Assembly (NCBI GenBank): GCA_027063215.1
Contig: JAMOSE010000181.1
Location: 1-28,085, forward strand
Length of the DNA: 28,085 nt
Direction: 5' to 3'
Origin: Sulfurimonas sp.
GTDB taxonomy: Bacteria > Campylobacterota > Campylobacteria > Campylobacterales > Sulfurimonadaceae
Under the pieces are notes generated by a model that saw only the letters and a list, made by a program, of their open reading frames with translations, had not been told where the DNA came from and did no database searches. Shown in pieces: positions 7,195 to 14,930 of the stretch; positions within the stretch are counted from its first letter, which is position 1, and every line of letters begins with the position of its first letter. The translations under genes and the position numbers were made by a program.

Positions 7195-8208
7195 CTATTT
7201 TACAACAGGTCTTGGAGTTTTTGCATTTGATGCAGGAAGCATAGGAACTCTTATATATGGTTTTTTACCATCAAGTGCACCTAAAAAGGCTTCGATTGAT
7301 TTTACCTGTTTATCACTTAGTTTTGTTCCAAGTTGGATTCTAGCCATCTCTTTGATAGCGCCTCTTAATGTTGGGATCATACCATTGTGAAAATAGGGTG
7401 CAGTTTCTGTAACATTTCTGAGTGTTGGAACTTTTACCATACCGTTTTTATCACCTTTAAAGTCACCGATATTCATATATTTGTATTTTGCAGTAACATT
7501 CATAGTATTCATGCCACCACCGATACCTACACCATTATGGCAAGATGCACAACCAACTTGAATAAAAGTTTTCAGACCCTCTTTTTGCTCTTTTGTCATA
7601 GCACTAGGACAACCGTTCATAAATTTGTCAAATGGAGCAGGTGTTACTAAAGTTCTCTCAAATGTACCGATTGTATCAGCTACTTTTTTGAATGTTATTT
7701 TTATATCTTTGCCATATGCTTTTTTAAACTCTTTTACATACGCAGGCATTGAAGTAACAACTGCTACAACATGCTCAGGAGTTGCTGCCATCTCAGGAGT
7801 TGCTTGAATAGGACCCTGTGCCTGATCTTCCAAGTCCGGACTTCTGCCATCCCAAAACTGTTTGTCATTAAATACTGCATTATATACAGTAGGTGAACTT
7901 AAGTGGTGTGGATTTGCAGTCCATTTGTGACCAATTGCAGCTGCCATACCATCATCTCCACCTTTAGAGAGGTTGTGACAAGTATTACAAGAGATAAGAC
8001 CGCTTTTTGAGAGACGCGGATCAAAGTAGAGTTTTTTACCAAGTTCTACCTTTGCTTTTGTAATAGGATTTTTTGGATTGTCAATCAGCTTTAAAAGTTC
8101 ACTTTGTGATTCTGGGATTGGTTGAAGACCTGCATTTCTTGCATCTTGAACCAAAGATGATGCTATAAGTGAAGCAGCTGTAAAAGCGAGTGCTACAATT
8201 TTTTTCAT
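7195..8208 (-). CDS. Di-haem cytochrome c peroxidase, periplasmic
   Basis: The 337-residue enzyme reduces hydrogen peroxide to water with electrons from small cytochromes c. An N-terminal signal peptide (MKKIVALAFTAASLIASS) directs it to the periplasm. Two haem c sites are visible: CNTCH at residues 74-78 and CASCH at 220-224. FERTLVTP, PTLRNVTETAPYFHNG and the methionine-containing region are typical of the CcpA/MauG superfamily. The length and motif order fit bacterial peroxidases rather than MauG. It is transcribed away from pdxA with its own promoter-like TATACT, and a palindrome sits in its leader. A role in peroxide detoxification fits a microaerobic lifestyle. Confidence 0.93.
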   Translation of the reverse strand: MKKIVALAFTAASLIASSLVQDARNAGLQPIPESQSELLKLIDNPKNPITKAKVELGKKLYFDPRLSKSGLISCNTCHNLSKGGDDGMAAAIGHKWTANPHHLSSPTVYNAVFNDKQFWDGRSPDLEDQAQGPIQATPEMAATPEHVVAVVTSMPAYVKEFKKAYGKDIKITFKKVADTIGTFERTLVTPAPFDKFMNGCPSAMTKEQKEGLKTFIQVGCASCHNGVGIGGGMNTMNVTAKYKYMNIGDFKGDKNGMVKVPTLRNVTETAPYFHNGMIPTLRGAIKEMARIQLGTKLSDKQVKSIEAFLGALDGKKPYIRVPMLPASNAKTPRPVVK

Positions 8209-8234
8209 TTTATTTTTCCTTTTTAACTTAATCT

Positions 8235-8253
8235 AAAGAGAAGAGTTCTCTTT
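8235..8253. promoter_or_regulatory. Palindrome in the cytochrome peroxidase leader
   Basis: AAAGAGAA-GAG-TTCTCTTT is a perfect 8-bp inverted repeat located 27-45 bases upstream of the peroxidase ATG. It lies just downstream of a candidate minus-strand -10 (TATACT, complement of 8266-8271), so it would fall at about +6 to +24 of the mRNA. It could be an operator or an mRNA hairpin. A short T-run on the + side could also terminate transcription from the other direction. Confidence 0.5.
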
Positions 8254-8265
8254 TTGTGTTACAGA

Positions 8266-8271
8266 AGTATA
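8266..8271 (-). promoter_or_regulatory. Candidate -10 element of the peroxidase gene
   Basis: The complement of 8266-8271 reads TATACT, 58 bases upstream of the ATG. The corresponding -35 region is occupied by the pdxA terminator hairpin and has no consensus, as is usual in this phylum. Confidence 0.42.
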
Positions 8272-8274
8272 ACA

Positions 8275-8307
8275 GAAAAAATCTTAAAGGAAAATTATTA
8301 TCCTTTA
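8275..8307 (-). terminator. Intrinsic terminator of pdxA
   Basis: The stem TAAAGGA (8285-8291) / TCCTTTA (8301-8307) with a 9-base loop is followed on the minus strand by AGATTTTTTC. The first bases of the stem on that strand are the TAA stop codon of pdxA, so the stop is embedded in the terminator. Confidence 0.75.
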
Positions 8308-9234
8308 GTTATTTATAAACTCTAGAGCACTTTTGACTGCATTGAGATAACTTAGAGTATCTGCTTGATTTTTATAGGCTATATCAAAAGCAGTACCATG
8401 ATCCACAGATGTTCGGATGATGGGAAGATTAAGAGAGATATTGACACTTTCATCAAAGTAGAGTGCTTTGAGTGGTGCAAGTCCCTGATCGTGATACATT
8501 GCTACAAAGTAGTGGTAGTTTTTACGGAAGTAGGGTGCAAAGGCCACATCGGGAACAACAGGACCGACAAATTGTTCAAAGCCTATCTCTTTGTTCAGAT
8601 CGCTGATAACTTTTGTAATGATCTGCTCTTCATCTCCAAGGACGCCATTGTCTCCTGCATGAGGATTGAGTCCTAAAACAGCAATTTTCTCTTTTTCAAT
8701 GCTATTATGCAGATCAAGTAAAAATCTTTTGAGATCACCATAAGTTAATGAAGATGCAACTTCTTTAAGCGGGATATGCTCTGTAAAGAGTGCTACAAAC
8801 ATCTCAGGACATCCAAGCATCATAATAGCTTCTTGATGGAAATGTTTACGAAGCAGATCTGTATGTCCTTTATACTCAAGCCCTGCCAACATCCAAGCCT
8901 CTTTGTGAATTGGCAATGTAACAACGGCATCCGCTTCTTTTGTCTCACAAAGCTCAATGGCTGTCATAAAGGAGTCATAAGAGTAGCGTCCGCTCTCTTT
9001 TGTCACTTTTGCTATTTGGATATTAAAATTACCCTTTACCTCATAGAGGGTAAAGTTATCTGGAATATCTTGTTGCAGAAGTGTAGCTGCTTGTGTCAGG
9101 AGATTTTGGTTTATACAGTAAAGTGGTTTACAGATCTCTATGATTTTAGAGTGTGCTTTGAGTGCAATCTCAATGCCAACACCATTAAGATCACCGATAC
9201 TGATTGCAATGATTGGTTTGTTATTTTTTTTCAT
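8305..9234 (-). CDS. pdxA: 4-hydroxythreonine-4-phosphate dehydrogenase
   Basis: PdxA oxidises 4-phosphohydroxy-L-threonine in the DXP-dependent pyridoxal phosphate pathway; the product is used by PdxJ. The 309 residues include the opening ISIGDLNGVGIEI (about 11-23), KGHTDLLRK with metal-ligand His124, LNPHAGDNG and AMYHDQGLAPLKAL. The metal-binding histidines of the family are therefore present. The usual Pro in GDPAG is Leu here, a small deviation. The ATG follows AAAGGA. In related genomes pdxA usually directly follows pdxJ (recalled family context). Here a restriction cassette of about 4 kb separates them, so pdxA probably relies on a promoter in 9235-9292. Confidence 0.95.
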   Translation of the reverse strand: MKKNNKPIIAISIGDLNGVGIEIALKAHSKIIEICKPLYCINQNLLTQAATLLQQDIPDNFTLYEVKGNFNIQIAKVTKESGRYSYDSFMTAIELCETKEADAVVTLPIHKEAWMLAGLEYKGHTDLLRKHFHQEAIMMLGCPEMFVALFTEHIPLKEVASSLTYGDLKRFLLDLHNSIEKEKIAVLGLNPHAGDNGVLGDEEQIITKVISDLNKEIGFEQFVGPVVPDVAFAPYFRKNYHYFVAMYHDQGLAPLKALYFDESVNISLNLPIIRTSVDHGTAFDIAYKNQADTLSYLNAVKSALEFINN

Positions 9235-9256
9235 TTTTTATTTCCTTTTAATGGGC

Positions 9257-9285
9257 TTGAAATAATTTTACTAATTTGATATAAT
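9257..9285 (+). promoter_or_regulatory. Near-consensus sigma-70 promoter for the structured RNA
   Basis: TTGAAA (9257-9262) and TATAAT (9280-9285) are separated by exactly 17 bases. The predicted start at 9292-9293 coincides with the first base of the long-range stem of the RNA candidate at 9293-9386. This is among the best-matched promoters in the window and points toward + although no + protein gene follows. Confidence 0.65.
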
Positions 9286-9292
9286 TTAATAA

Positions 9293-9386
9293 GCCATAAG
9301 TTAACGCGATGAATCTTGCGGTCGTGCCGCTCTAATTTATTAGGGAACGGGCTTAAGAGGAGACAGCAAGTCCTCTTGCTTATGGC
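9293..9386 (+). ncRNA. Candidate structured RNA with cloverleaf-like fold, unrecognised
   Basis: The 94-base segment is closed by a perfect 8-bp long-range stem, GCCATAAG (9293-9300) with CTTATGGC (9379-9386). Inside are AAGAGGA/TCCTCTT (9355-9361 / 9371-9377, 7 bp), TCTAA/TTAGG (9331-9335 / 9340-9344) and GCGG/CCGC (9318-9321 / 9327-9330). Some alternative pairings exist, such as CGC/GCG at 9305/9318. It is visibly more GC-rich than its flanks. A 17-bp-spaced promoter ends right before it, and T-rich DNA follows (9404-9435). It is not a tRNA (no T-loop or anticodon arm), lacks the SRP apical motif and shows no tmRNA features. Its 3' stem overlaps the stop codon of the minus-strand gene at 9380, so on the other strand it could act as a terminator. 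A palindromic mobile remnant is the alternative. Confidence 0.55.
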
Positions 9387-9790
9387 AAATGGTCTTTTAG
9401 TATTTTTAGCTTTCCGTTTTTTTGTTTTTTTCTTATCTTTTCAATACTTATTTTATTGGTTCTTCTAAACGAAGTTAAAAAGAGTGCTTTCCCACTTTGT
9501 GTAGATTTAAGTGCATAATGATATAGTTTATTATTATCTTTGTTCAGAACTATTGCTACTGTTTTGTTTCCATCTTTGGCTATAAAATGACTTTTCCCAA
9601 TAATATCATCAAGCAATAGGTAATCATTTATAGTTAAATCAGGGTGATGATTTATATTTTTTATAAATGTTTCTTGACTTAATGTAACCACTTTTGTATC
9701 ACTTAGTAGTATATTGGATAAAAGCACACTAATTTGTCCTATTTCATATCCATATTTATTTTTCTTATATTTTTGAGAAAGTTTTTCCAT
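9380..9790 (-). CDS. Small protein resembling PBECR-type nuclease domains
   Basis: The 136-residue basic protein has no signal peptide. Residues 35-57 (VTLSQETFIKNINHHPDLT and on) followed by a D-Y, a central strand pair, and KSTQSGKALFLTSFRRT at 95-111 resemble the PBECR group: barnase/EndoU/colicin/RelE-like RNase domains found in phage head and polymorphic toxin proteins. That resemblance is recalled, not searched. Candidate catalytic residues are His48/His49, Lys95, Thr97 and Ser107 to Arg110. Its ATG directly abuts the stop of the type IIG enzyme with no gap, so the two are co-translated. Its stop lies in the closing stem of the RNA candidate. A toxin or nuclease function is inference. 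Confidence 0.6.
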   Translation of the reverse strand: MEKLSQKYKKNKYGYEIGQISVLLSNILLSDTKVVTLSQETFIKNINHHPDLTINDYLLLDDIIGKSHFIAKDGNKTVAIVLNKDNNKLYHYALKSTQSGKALFLTSFRRTNKISIEKIRKKQKNGKLKILKDHLP

Positions 9791-12700
9791 TTAACTATTC
9801 TCTTCTATTATCTTTATTTCATCCTTGCTCAATCCATAAAGTTCATAGACCATTGTATTTATTTCTTTATCCGTTACATTTATCTGTGTTTGAAGTTCTT
9901 GAACTATTTTAGTGTCATTTTCAAAGAGTGAACGCCATTCATTTTTGAAATTTCTCTCTTGCAGTTTGTCTGTAAATTTTAATTTTTTTGCTTTTTTATA
10001 CTCTTTTACAAATTCATTAAAATCTAAGAGCTCAAAGCTTTGCAGTTTTTTAGGGATTTTATTAAGTTCTAGCTCATCAAGAAAATTTTTACGAGTTTTT
10101 TGCTCTTGTGCTTTGAGAGAAAGTATCTTATCGACATGATCAATAAGCAATTGCTGATAATTTTTTGTCTCTGTGTGAAGTTTATGGTATAATTTTTGTA
10201 TCAGGTCTGCTTGACGCCAGAAAGGTTCCGCTGGACTCAGGATGGAGAAGTAACCGCCCTCCCTTGCAGGCTTGATTAATGTATATCTTTTATCTATCTG
10301 TTTTAGAAAGTTTTTTTCAGAATTTGCATAAATACTTACAAGATAGTTTTCCTCATCAACTACATGAAATATTCTGTCATTTTCACGATAAAAAATGGAG
10401 TATAAAGCTCTGCTGTTTTGTATGTTTTCAAATACTTCATCAAAAAGGTTATTTGAAAAAACAAAAGGAAGTAATCTATAGTACTCTTTAAACTCTTTAT
10501 GCCCTTGAAATTTTTCAAGGTATCCAATCTGTTTGGCAAAAAGAAATTCTGTAAGATAGATCTCTTTGTTATTTAACAAGCCTATGGCATACTTTGTTTC
10601 TCTATCATAGCGTTGCTTTTTTTGCATAGAGAAGAGATAATCAAGGTTTTGAAGATAAAGTGTATAGTTTGGGGTTTGGGGAAGAGGAAAAGGCTCTAAA
10701 AATTTTGTTTTAAATGCAAAGTAGCCACCACGTAGTTCATATCCTGTATTTTTAAGAAAAAACCACATAAGAGATGAATTCAAAAGAGCTAAAAGATATT
10801 TATAACTTTCGTTATATTTTTTATTTTTTACAAAAGTATAACATTTTGTTCCATGATAAAAAGAGTTATTATCAAAGGTCATATTTGTACCAAAAGAGAT
10901 CTCCGGTGTAATAATTTTTTCATTTTCAAACATTTCGATCTCACGTGCTCTATGAAGAGCATACCAATATTTTGGATTTGTTTTATACCTTATCTTTCGA
11001 CTGATCAAGAGCTCTTTAAAGTGATGTAGATAGGCATAGGTTAAGGGAAAATCTCTCTTAAAATCATCCTCTTCATATGGTTTTGTTCTGCCGTTTTCAT
11101 CTTGATAATGTGGATAGATAATAAAGAGGTCTGTTGTAAGAGAAGCATACTTTTTTACATCTTCACCCTTTAAAAAAGGCTTCATAATAGTCGCTTCAAG
11201 TTCTACTTCACACGCCAACTCTTTTGAGTAACCGACAAAAAGATCTCCTTTACAATTCCCTTCCAAAAGATAGATGGAGTCACCCAAACTTTGAACACCA
11301 ACACTGATTTTTGAAAATACATCCTTTAGAATCAAAGGCTGAGTTTGTAGTTTTTGTATGATCTTTAAAGTTGTTTGTGCTGTTAAATTCCAACTTCCTT
11401 CATCAAGATCTTTATATAAAATACTCTCAAATGCCAGATCTTGAAATATGTTTTGTGGTTTTGCATGGACAAAATTCAGAGCTTTTTTGTCATCATTGGA
11501 GAGTGCAACTATGCAGGTATAAGCAGAGGCATCTTCAAAAACCATTTCACTGCCAAAGTGAACCAAAGATTCTACTGCTCTTTTTTTTACTAAAAAATTT
11601 CGTAAACCTTTGCCAAAATCAGCAACTAAAAATTTATGTGGCAAAATAAAGCTCAATTTTCCCTGTTTGTTTAAGAGTTTAAATCCCATCTCTAAAAAGA
11701 GTGCATAAATGTCATATTTACCGACAGCACTTTCATACTTTTTCTCATAAAGCAGTGCTTCATTTTCATAGTTGCTTTTGAGTCCCTGAACTCGTACATA
11801 AGGCGGATTTCCAATCACAACATCAAAACTTCCTTCCTCAAAAGGCATATCCAAAAGAGAGTTGGCACAGAGTATCTTGTCAGCAAGTTTTGTCAGTGTT
11901 CTTCCTTTACTTGCCGTTTTGAGCCATAGTGAGAGTTTTGCTATCTCTACGGCATCTTCATTGATATCTACACCATAAAGATTATTTTCAAGGATCGACT
12001 TTTCTATCTCATAGTAGGCTGTTAGATCTTGCATAACAACTAAATCTTTTTGTAAAGATTGATGCTCTTTTATGAGAAAATCAAGTGCCTGATTTAAAAA
12101 TGCTCCGCTCCCACAAGCCGGATCAAGAATTTTTAAATTGAGTAACCAGTTTCGATAGATTTCTAAATTATCTTTTTGAACTTGCTCTTTTTTTGTTGGT
12201 TTTTTTGAGTTTTTAGGTTTTGAAATTTCTGTGATATTTAGTTCATTTTTTTTATCAGAACAAAGTTTTCCAAGTGTATTTTCTACTATATATTTTGTAA
12301 TATACTCAGGGGTGTAAAAAACACCATCTTTTTTTCTTTTGCTCTTCTTTGTATCAAATTCTGTCTCATTGATGGAAGCATTGATCTCTTCTAGCTCTGT
12401 TAAACTCTGCTCAAAGATATGTCCCAAAATATTTACAGAAACTTCACTTTCAAAATCATAATTACTTAATTTTTGAGCTTCCATATCAAGATATTCATCA
12501 TCTATAATGAGGCTGTTAAGTATTTTGTCTTCTGCAAATAAACCGCCATTGTATTTTGGAATATTTAATCTTTCATTTCCTTTATTGATAGCATCAAAAT
12601 AGAGTTTATAGTAGTCATACATACTTCTATCGCCAAAGCCGTCATTCTTATGTCGCTCTCGTATCTCTTGTATTGTATTTGAAGTGAGTAATCCTCTGTC

Positions 12701-13414
12701 TTCTGCAAAAAGTATAAAAATAATTCTGTCACAGAGTTTTTGAGTAAGTCTAAGGAGTAAAGCTTTGTCTAAATCATTATTTTTTACTAAGTTTTCAAAA
12801 AGATGTGTTCTAAAAAGCGAAAAATCTTTATAAAGTTTATTTGATATATCTTTTTCAAAAGAAGCTGATTTCTCTTTGAGTGTGAGTGGAATGTTGTTTT
12901 TGATACTCTCATAGGATAGAAGCAGATGCAGTTTTTTAAACGCTTCATAGTTTAGATGAAAAAGTGAAAATTTCTCATACTCTGTGCTTTTATCAAAATA
13001 AAATCGTAACTCATCAAAATTTGAGATAATGACATACTTTGCATTAGAGTGTTGTGTTAAATACCAAAATGCCTGTTGCTGAACTTTATCAAGGTTTTTA
13101 GTATCTTGCGCTTTGAGTTCTATAATGCCGATAACTTTATTATCTACATAGATAACTCCATCAGCTTTTTTGCTGTCAGTTTCATTTTTCTTTTCTCTCT
13201 CAAGATTGAAGTCATTTGGATTAGTACTGTCAAGTGTATAGCCTAAGCAGTTTTCAAAAATATCTTTTAAAAATCCATCTTGATATTTCTCTTCTTTTAC
13301 TGTTTTTATGAAGTCAAGTTTTTTTAAATACTTTTGATACTCTGCCCATCGAAGGGCAATGAGAGTTTCATCTTGATAAATACTTTTTAAAACTGATTTT
13401 TGAAACATTTTCAT
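9791..13414 (-). CDS. Type IIG restriction-modification enzyme (Eco57I/TaqI-like)
   Basis: The 1207-residue single-chain enzyme would both cut and methylate DNA. An N-terminal PD-(D/E)XK nuclease domain shows Asp85 and Glu99-Leu-Lys101 in ADGVIYVDNKVIGIIELKA. A helical linker follows. The N6-adenine methyltransferase core starts with GVFYTPEYI (motif X, 364 on), DPACGSGAFL (motif I, 431-440) and GNPPYVRVQ (motif IV NPPY, 536-539), characteristic of gamma-class enzymes. The last 500 residues resemble TaqI-type target recognition (LRGGYFAFKTKFLEPFPLP). It starts directly after the pdxJ stop and abuts the PBECR-like gene, so it is likely read from the pdxJ operon promoter. All key motifs are intact. 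The specificity cannot be read from sequence. Confidence 0.92.
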   Translation of the reverse strand: MKMFQKSVLKSIYQDETLIALRWAEYQKYLKKLDFIKTVKEEKYQDGFLKDIFENCLGYTLDSTNPNDFNLEREKKNETDSKKADGVIYVDNKVIGIIELKAQDTKNLDKVQQQAFWYLTQHSNAKYVIISNFDELRFYFDKSTEYEKFSLFHLNYEAFKKLHLLLSYESIKNNIPLTLKEKSASFEKDISNKLYKDFSLFRTHLFENLVKNNDLDKALLLRLTQKLCDRIIFILFAEDRGLLTSNTIQEIRERHKNDGFGDRSMYDYYKLYFDAINKGNERLNIPKYNGGLFAEDKILNSLIIDDEYLDMEAQKLSNYDFESEVSVNILGHIFEQSLTELEEINASINETEFDTKKSKRKKDGVFYTPEYITKYIVENTLGKLCSDKKNELNITEISKPKNSKKPTKKEQVQKDNLEIYRNWLLNLKILDPACGSGAFLNQALDFLIKEHQSLQKDLVVMQDLTAYYEIEKSILENNLYGVDINEDAVEIAKLSLWLKTASKGRTLTKLADKILCANSLLDMPFEEGSFDVVIGNPPYVRVQGLKSNYENEALLYEKKYESAVGKYDIYALFLEMGFKLLNKQGKLSFILPHKFLVADFGKGLRNFLVKKRAVESLVHFGSEMVFEDASAYTCIVALSNDDKKALNFVHAKPQNIFQDLAFESILYKDLDEGSWNLTAQTTLKIIQKLQTQPLILKDVFSKISVGVQSLGDSIYLLEGNCKGDLFVGYSKELACEVELEATIMKPFLKGEDVKKYASLTTDLFIIYPHYQDENGRTKPYEEDDFKRDFPLTYAYLHHFKELLISRKIRYKTNPKYWYALHRAREIEMFENEKIITPEISFGTNMTFDNNSFYHGTKCYTFVKNKKYNESYKYLLALLNSSLMWFFLKNTGYELRGGYFAFKTKFLEPFPLPQTPNYTLYLQNLDYLFSMQKKQRYDRETKYAIGLLNNKEIYLTEFLFAKQIGYLEKFQGHKEFKEYYRLLPFVFSNNLFDEVFENIQNSRALYSIFYRENDRIFHVVDEENYLVSIYANSEKNFLKQIDKRYTLIKPAREGGYFSILSPAEPFWRQADLIQKLYHKLHTETKNYQQLLIDHVDKILSLKAQEQKTRKNFLDELELNKIPKKLQSFELLDFNEFVKEYKKAKKLKFTDKLQERNFKNEWRSLFENDTKIVQELQTQINVTDKEINTMVYELYGLSKDEIKIIEENS

Positions 13415-14206
13415 CTATCGTCTTGTAAGGCGTTTCATCTCTTTTATCGCCTCTGCAAGACCTGTAAAAACACTTCTAGCAATAATACTTTGACCGATAT
13501 TGAGTTCTGTAATGGCATTGATCTGCATAATTGCATCAAGATTGTTATAGTTTAGTCCATGTCCTGCTGCTACTTCAAGACCTATTTTTTTTGCATGAAG
13601 TGCTGCTGTTGTGATATCTTGGATCGATTTTTCAAGTTGTATTTCCAACTCTTTACGCGGTAATTCAAGCTCTTTTATAGAGTGGTGTGAATAAGGAATA
13701 TTTGAGTGAAGCATAGCAAAAAGATTTGAGTAGAGTCCGGTATGCAGTTCTACCATCTCTGCACCCAGCTCTTTTGCTTTTTCCATTGCTTGAAGCGTTG
13801 GATCAACAAAGAGTGAAACAGGAATATGTGCATTATGAAGTTGTTTTATAGCTGCACTTACTTCTTCACTGTAGCTAAAAACATCCAGTCCGCCTTCTGT
13901 TGTTACTTCTTGGCGTTTTTCAGGCACAAGTGTTGCACGATGCGGAGAGATAAAGCTGACAATATCTAAAATCTCTTTGTTTATGGAACACTCTAAGTTT
14001 ACAGGCAGTTTAGAGTGTGTTAAGATATTGGTAACATCAACATCTTGTATATGTCGTCTATCTTCACGAAGATGTATGGTTATCTGATCGGCTCCGTTTT
14101 GGCAGGCAACATAAAGAGCCTGCAGAATATCTGGGTCATTAACACGACGTGCTTCACGAAGTACGGCAACATGATCTATATTTACACCTAAAGTCATTTT
14201 ATTCAT
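13415..14206 (-). CDS. pdxJ: Pyridoxine 5'-phosphate synthase
   Basis: PdxJ condenses the PdxA product with 1-deoxyxylulose 5-phosphate to pyridoxine 5'-phosphate. The 263-residue TIM barrel opens with LGVNIDHVAVLREARR. It includes ADQITIHLREDRRHI, VNLECSINKEI, GAEMVELHTGLY and the C-terminal GQSIIARSVFTGL phosphate site, all typical of the family. It overlaps plsC by eight bases. The ATG at 14206 is used; an in-frame ATG three codons later would place the start just after the plsC stop. Its TAG is immediately followed by the type IIG start, which puts foreign-looking DNA exactly at its end. Confidence 0.96.
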   Translation of the reverse strand: MNKMTLGVNIDHVAVLREARRVNDPDILQALYVACQNGADQITIHLREDRRHIQDVDVTNILTHSKLPVNLECSINKEILDIVSFISPHRATLVPEKRQEVTTEGGLDVFSYSEEVSAAIKQLHNAHIPVSLFVDPTLQAMEKAKELGAEMVELHTGLYSNLFAMLHSNIPYSHHSIKELELPRKELEIQLEKSIQDITTAALHAKKIGLEVAAGHGLNYNNLDAIMQINAITELNIGQSIIARSVFTGLAEAIKEMKRLTRR

Positions 14207-14912
14207 TTGTACTCTTTTTTTCTATGGAATTATAAAATTCAAGATATTTTTCTTCGAGGTTTTCATGGTCAATAATATTGCCAACATAGACATCTACCGT
14301 ATAGGGTTCATCATATGGTGCATTTTTAAAAACCTCTTCATTTTTTCCCTGAATATAGACCGGAACAATTTTTAGTTTATTTGCTTTAGCAATTTTTTGT
14401 GCACCACTTTGAAATGTATGGATACCTTCACCTTTAAAACGTTCACCTTCAGGGAAGATATAAAGGTTCATATCATCAACTTTTGAAAAGATTTTTTTAA
14501 TAGTTTTAAAGAAGTTTAAAAGACCGCGTTTATTTTCAAGATCGACACTGATACAGCCACTGTATTGGAAAAATTTCCCATAAATCGGATCTTCAAAAAG
14601 TTCCTGTTTGGCTATCCATGTACCATTTTTATGATAACGTAAAAAAATGTTTTCCATTACTAAAATATCAAGAAGTGATCGATGGTTGATTACATATAAA
14701 ATTCTATCTTCTTGCGGTAGTTCCCCATGAAGATTGACTTTTATATTTAAAAAATCAAGTACTTGATTTGAGTAGTTTCCACGTTGGAGTGAAAGTTCCT
14801 GATAGCCATACTTTAAAGTTATAAAAGGATGAAAAAAAGTTTGTTTAAAGATCTTTTTGTATTTGAGCCCAAGCTCAATCATAAATATAAATTTTCCTAT
14901 GTTTTTTAGCAT
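14199..14912 (-). CDS. plsC: 1-acyl-sn-glycerol-3-phosphate acyltransferase
   Basis: This membrane-associated acyltransferase converts lysophosphatidic acid to phosphatidic acid. The catalytic HX4D motif is NHRSLLD (His77-Asp82), and FPEGER at 153-158 is the glycerophosphate-binding motif. A further PlsC signature, GCISVDLENKRG, lies between them. The 237 residues begin with a weakly hydrophobic N-terminal helix, as expected for a monotopic protein. An AGAGGTT site precedes the ATG. It lies 18 bases after ppk2 and overlaps pdxJ by eight bases, so it belongs to the same operon. Confidence 0.88.
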   Translation of the reverse strand: MLKNIGKFIFMIELGLKYKKIFKQTFFHPFITLKYGYQELSLQRGNYSNQVLDFLNIKVNLHGELPQEDRILYVINHRSLLDILVMENIFLRYHKNGTWIAKQELFEDPIYGKFFQYSGCISVDLENKRGLLNFFKTIKKIFSKVDDMNLYIFPEGERFKGEGIHTFQSGAQKIAKANKLKIVPVYIQGKNEEVFKNAPYDEPYTVDVYVGNIIDHENLEEKYLEFYNSIEKKSTNE

Positions 14913-14930
14913 ATAAACCTCTTTGTAAAA

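Noticed and set aside
9293..9386. Integron attC site
   Set aside because: The outer arms do not contain the RYYYAAC / GTTRRRY core pair in the right places, and no integrase is present.
9293..9386. tRNA-Sec or another long tRNA, suggested by the 8-bp closing stem
   Set aside because: The 3' hairpin has loop GACAGCAAG rather than a T-loop, and no D-arm or anticodon arm fits.
9293..9386. SRP (4.5S) RNA
   Set aside because: The conserved apical stem with its GGAA-type loop and AGCAG bulge is not found.
11371..11649. Open + strand frame of 92 codons inside the type IIG gene
   Set aside because: It is antisense to motif-bearing coding sequence, has no ribosome binding site, and its composition is that of a shadow frame.
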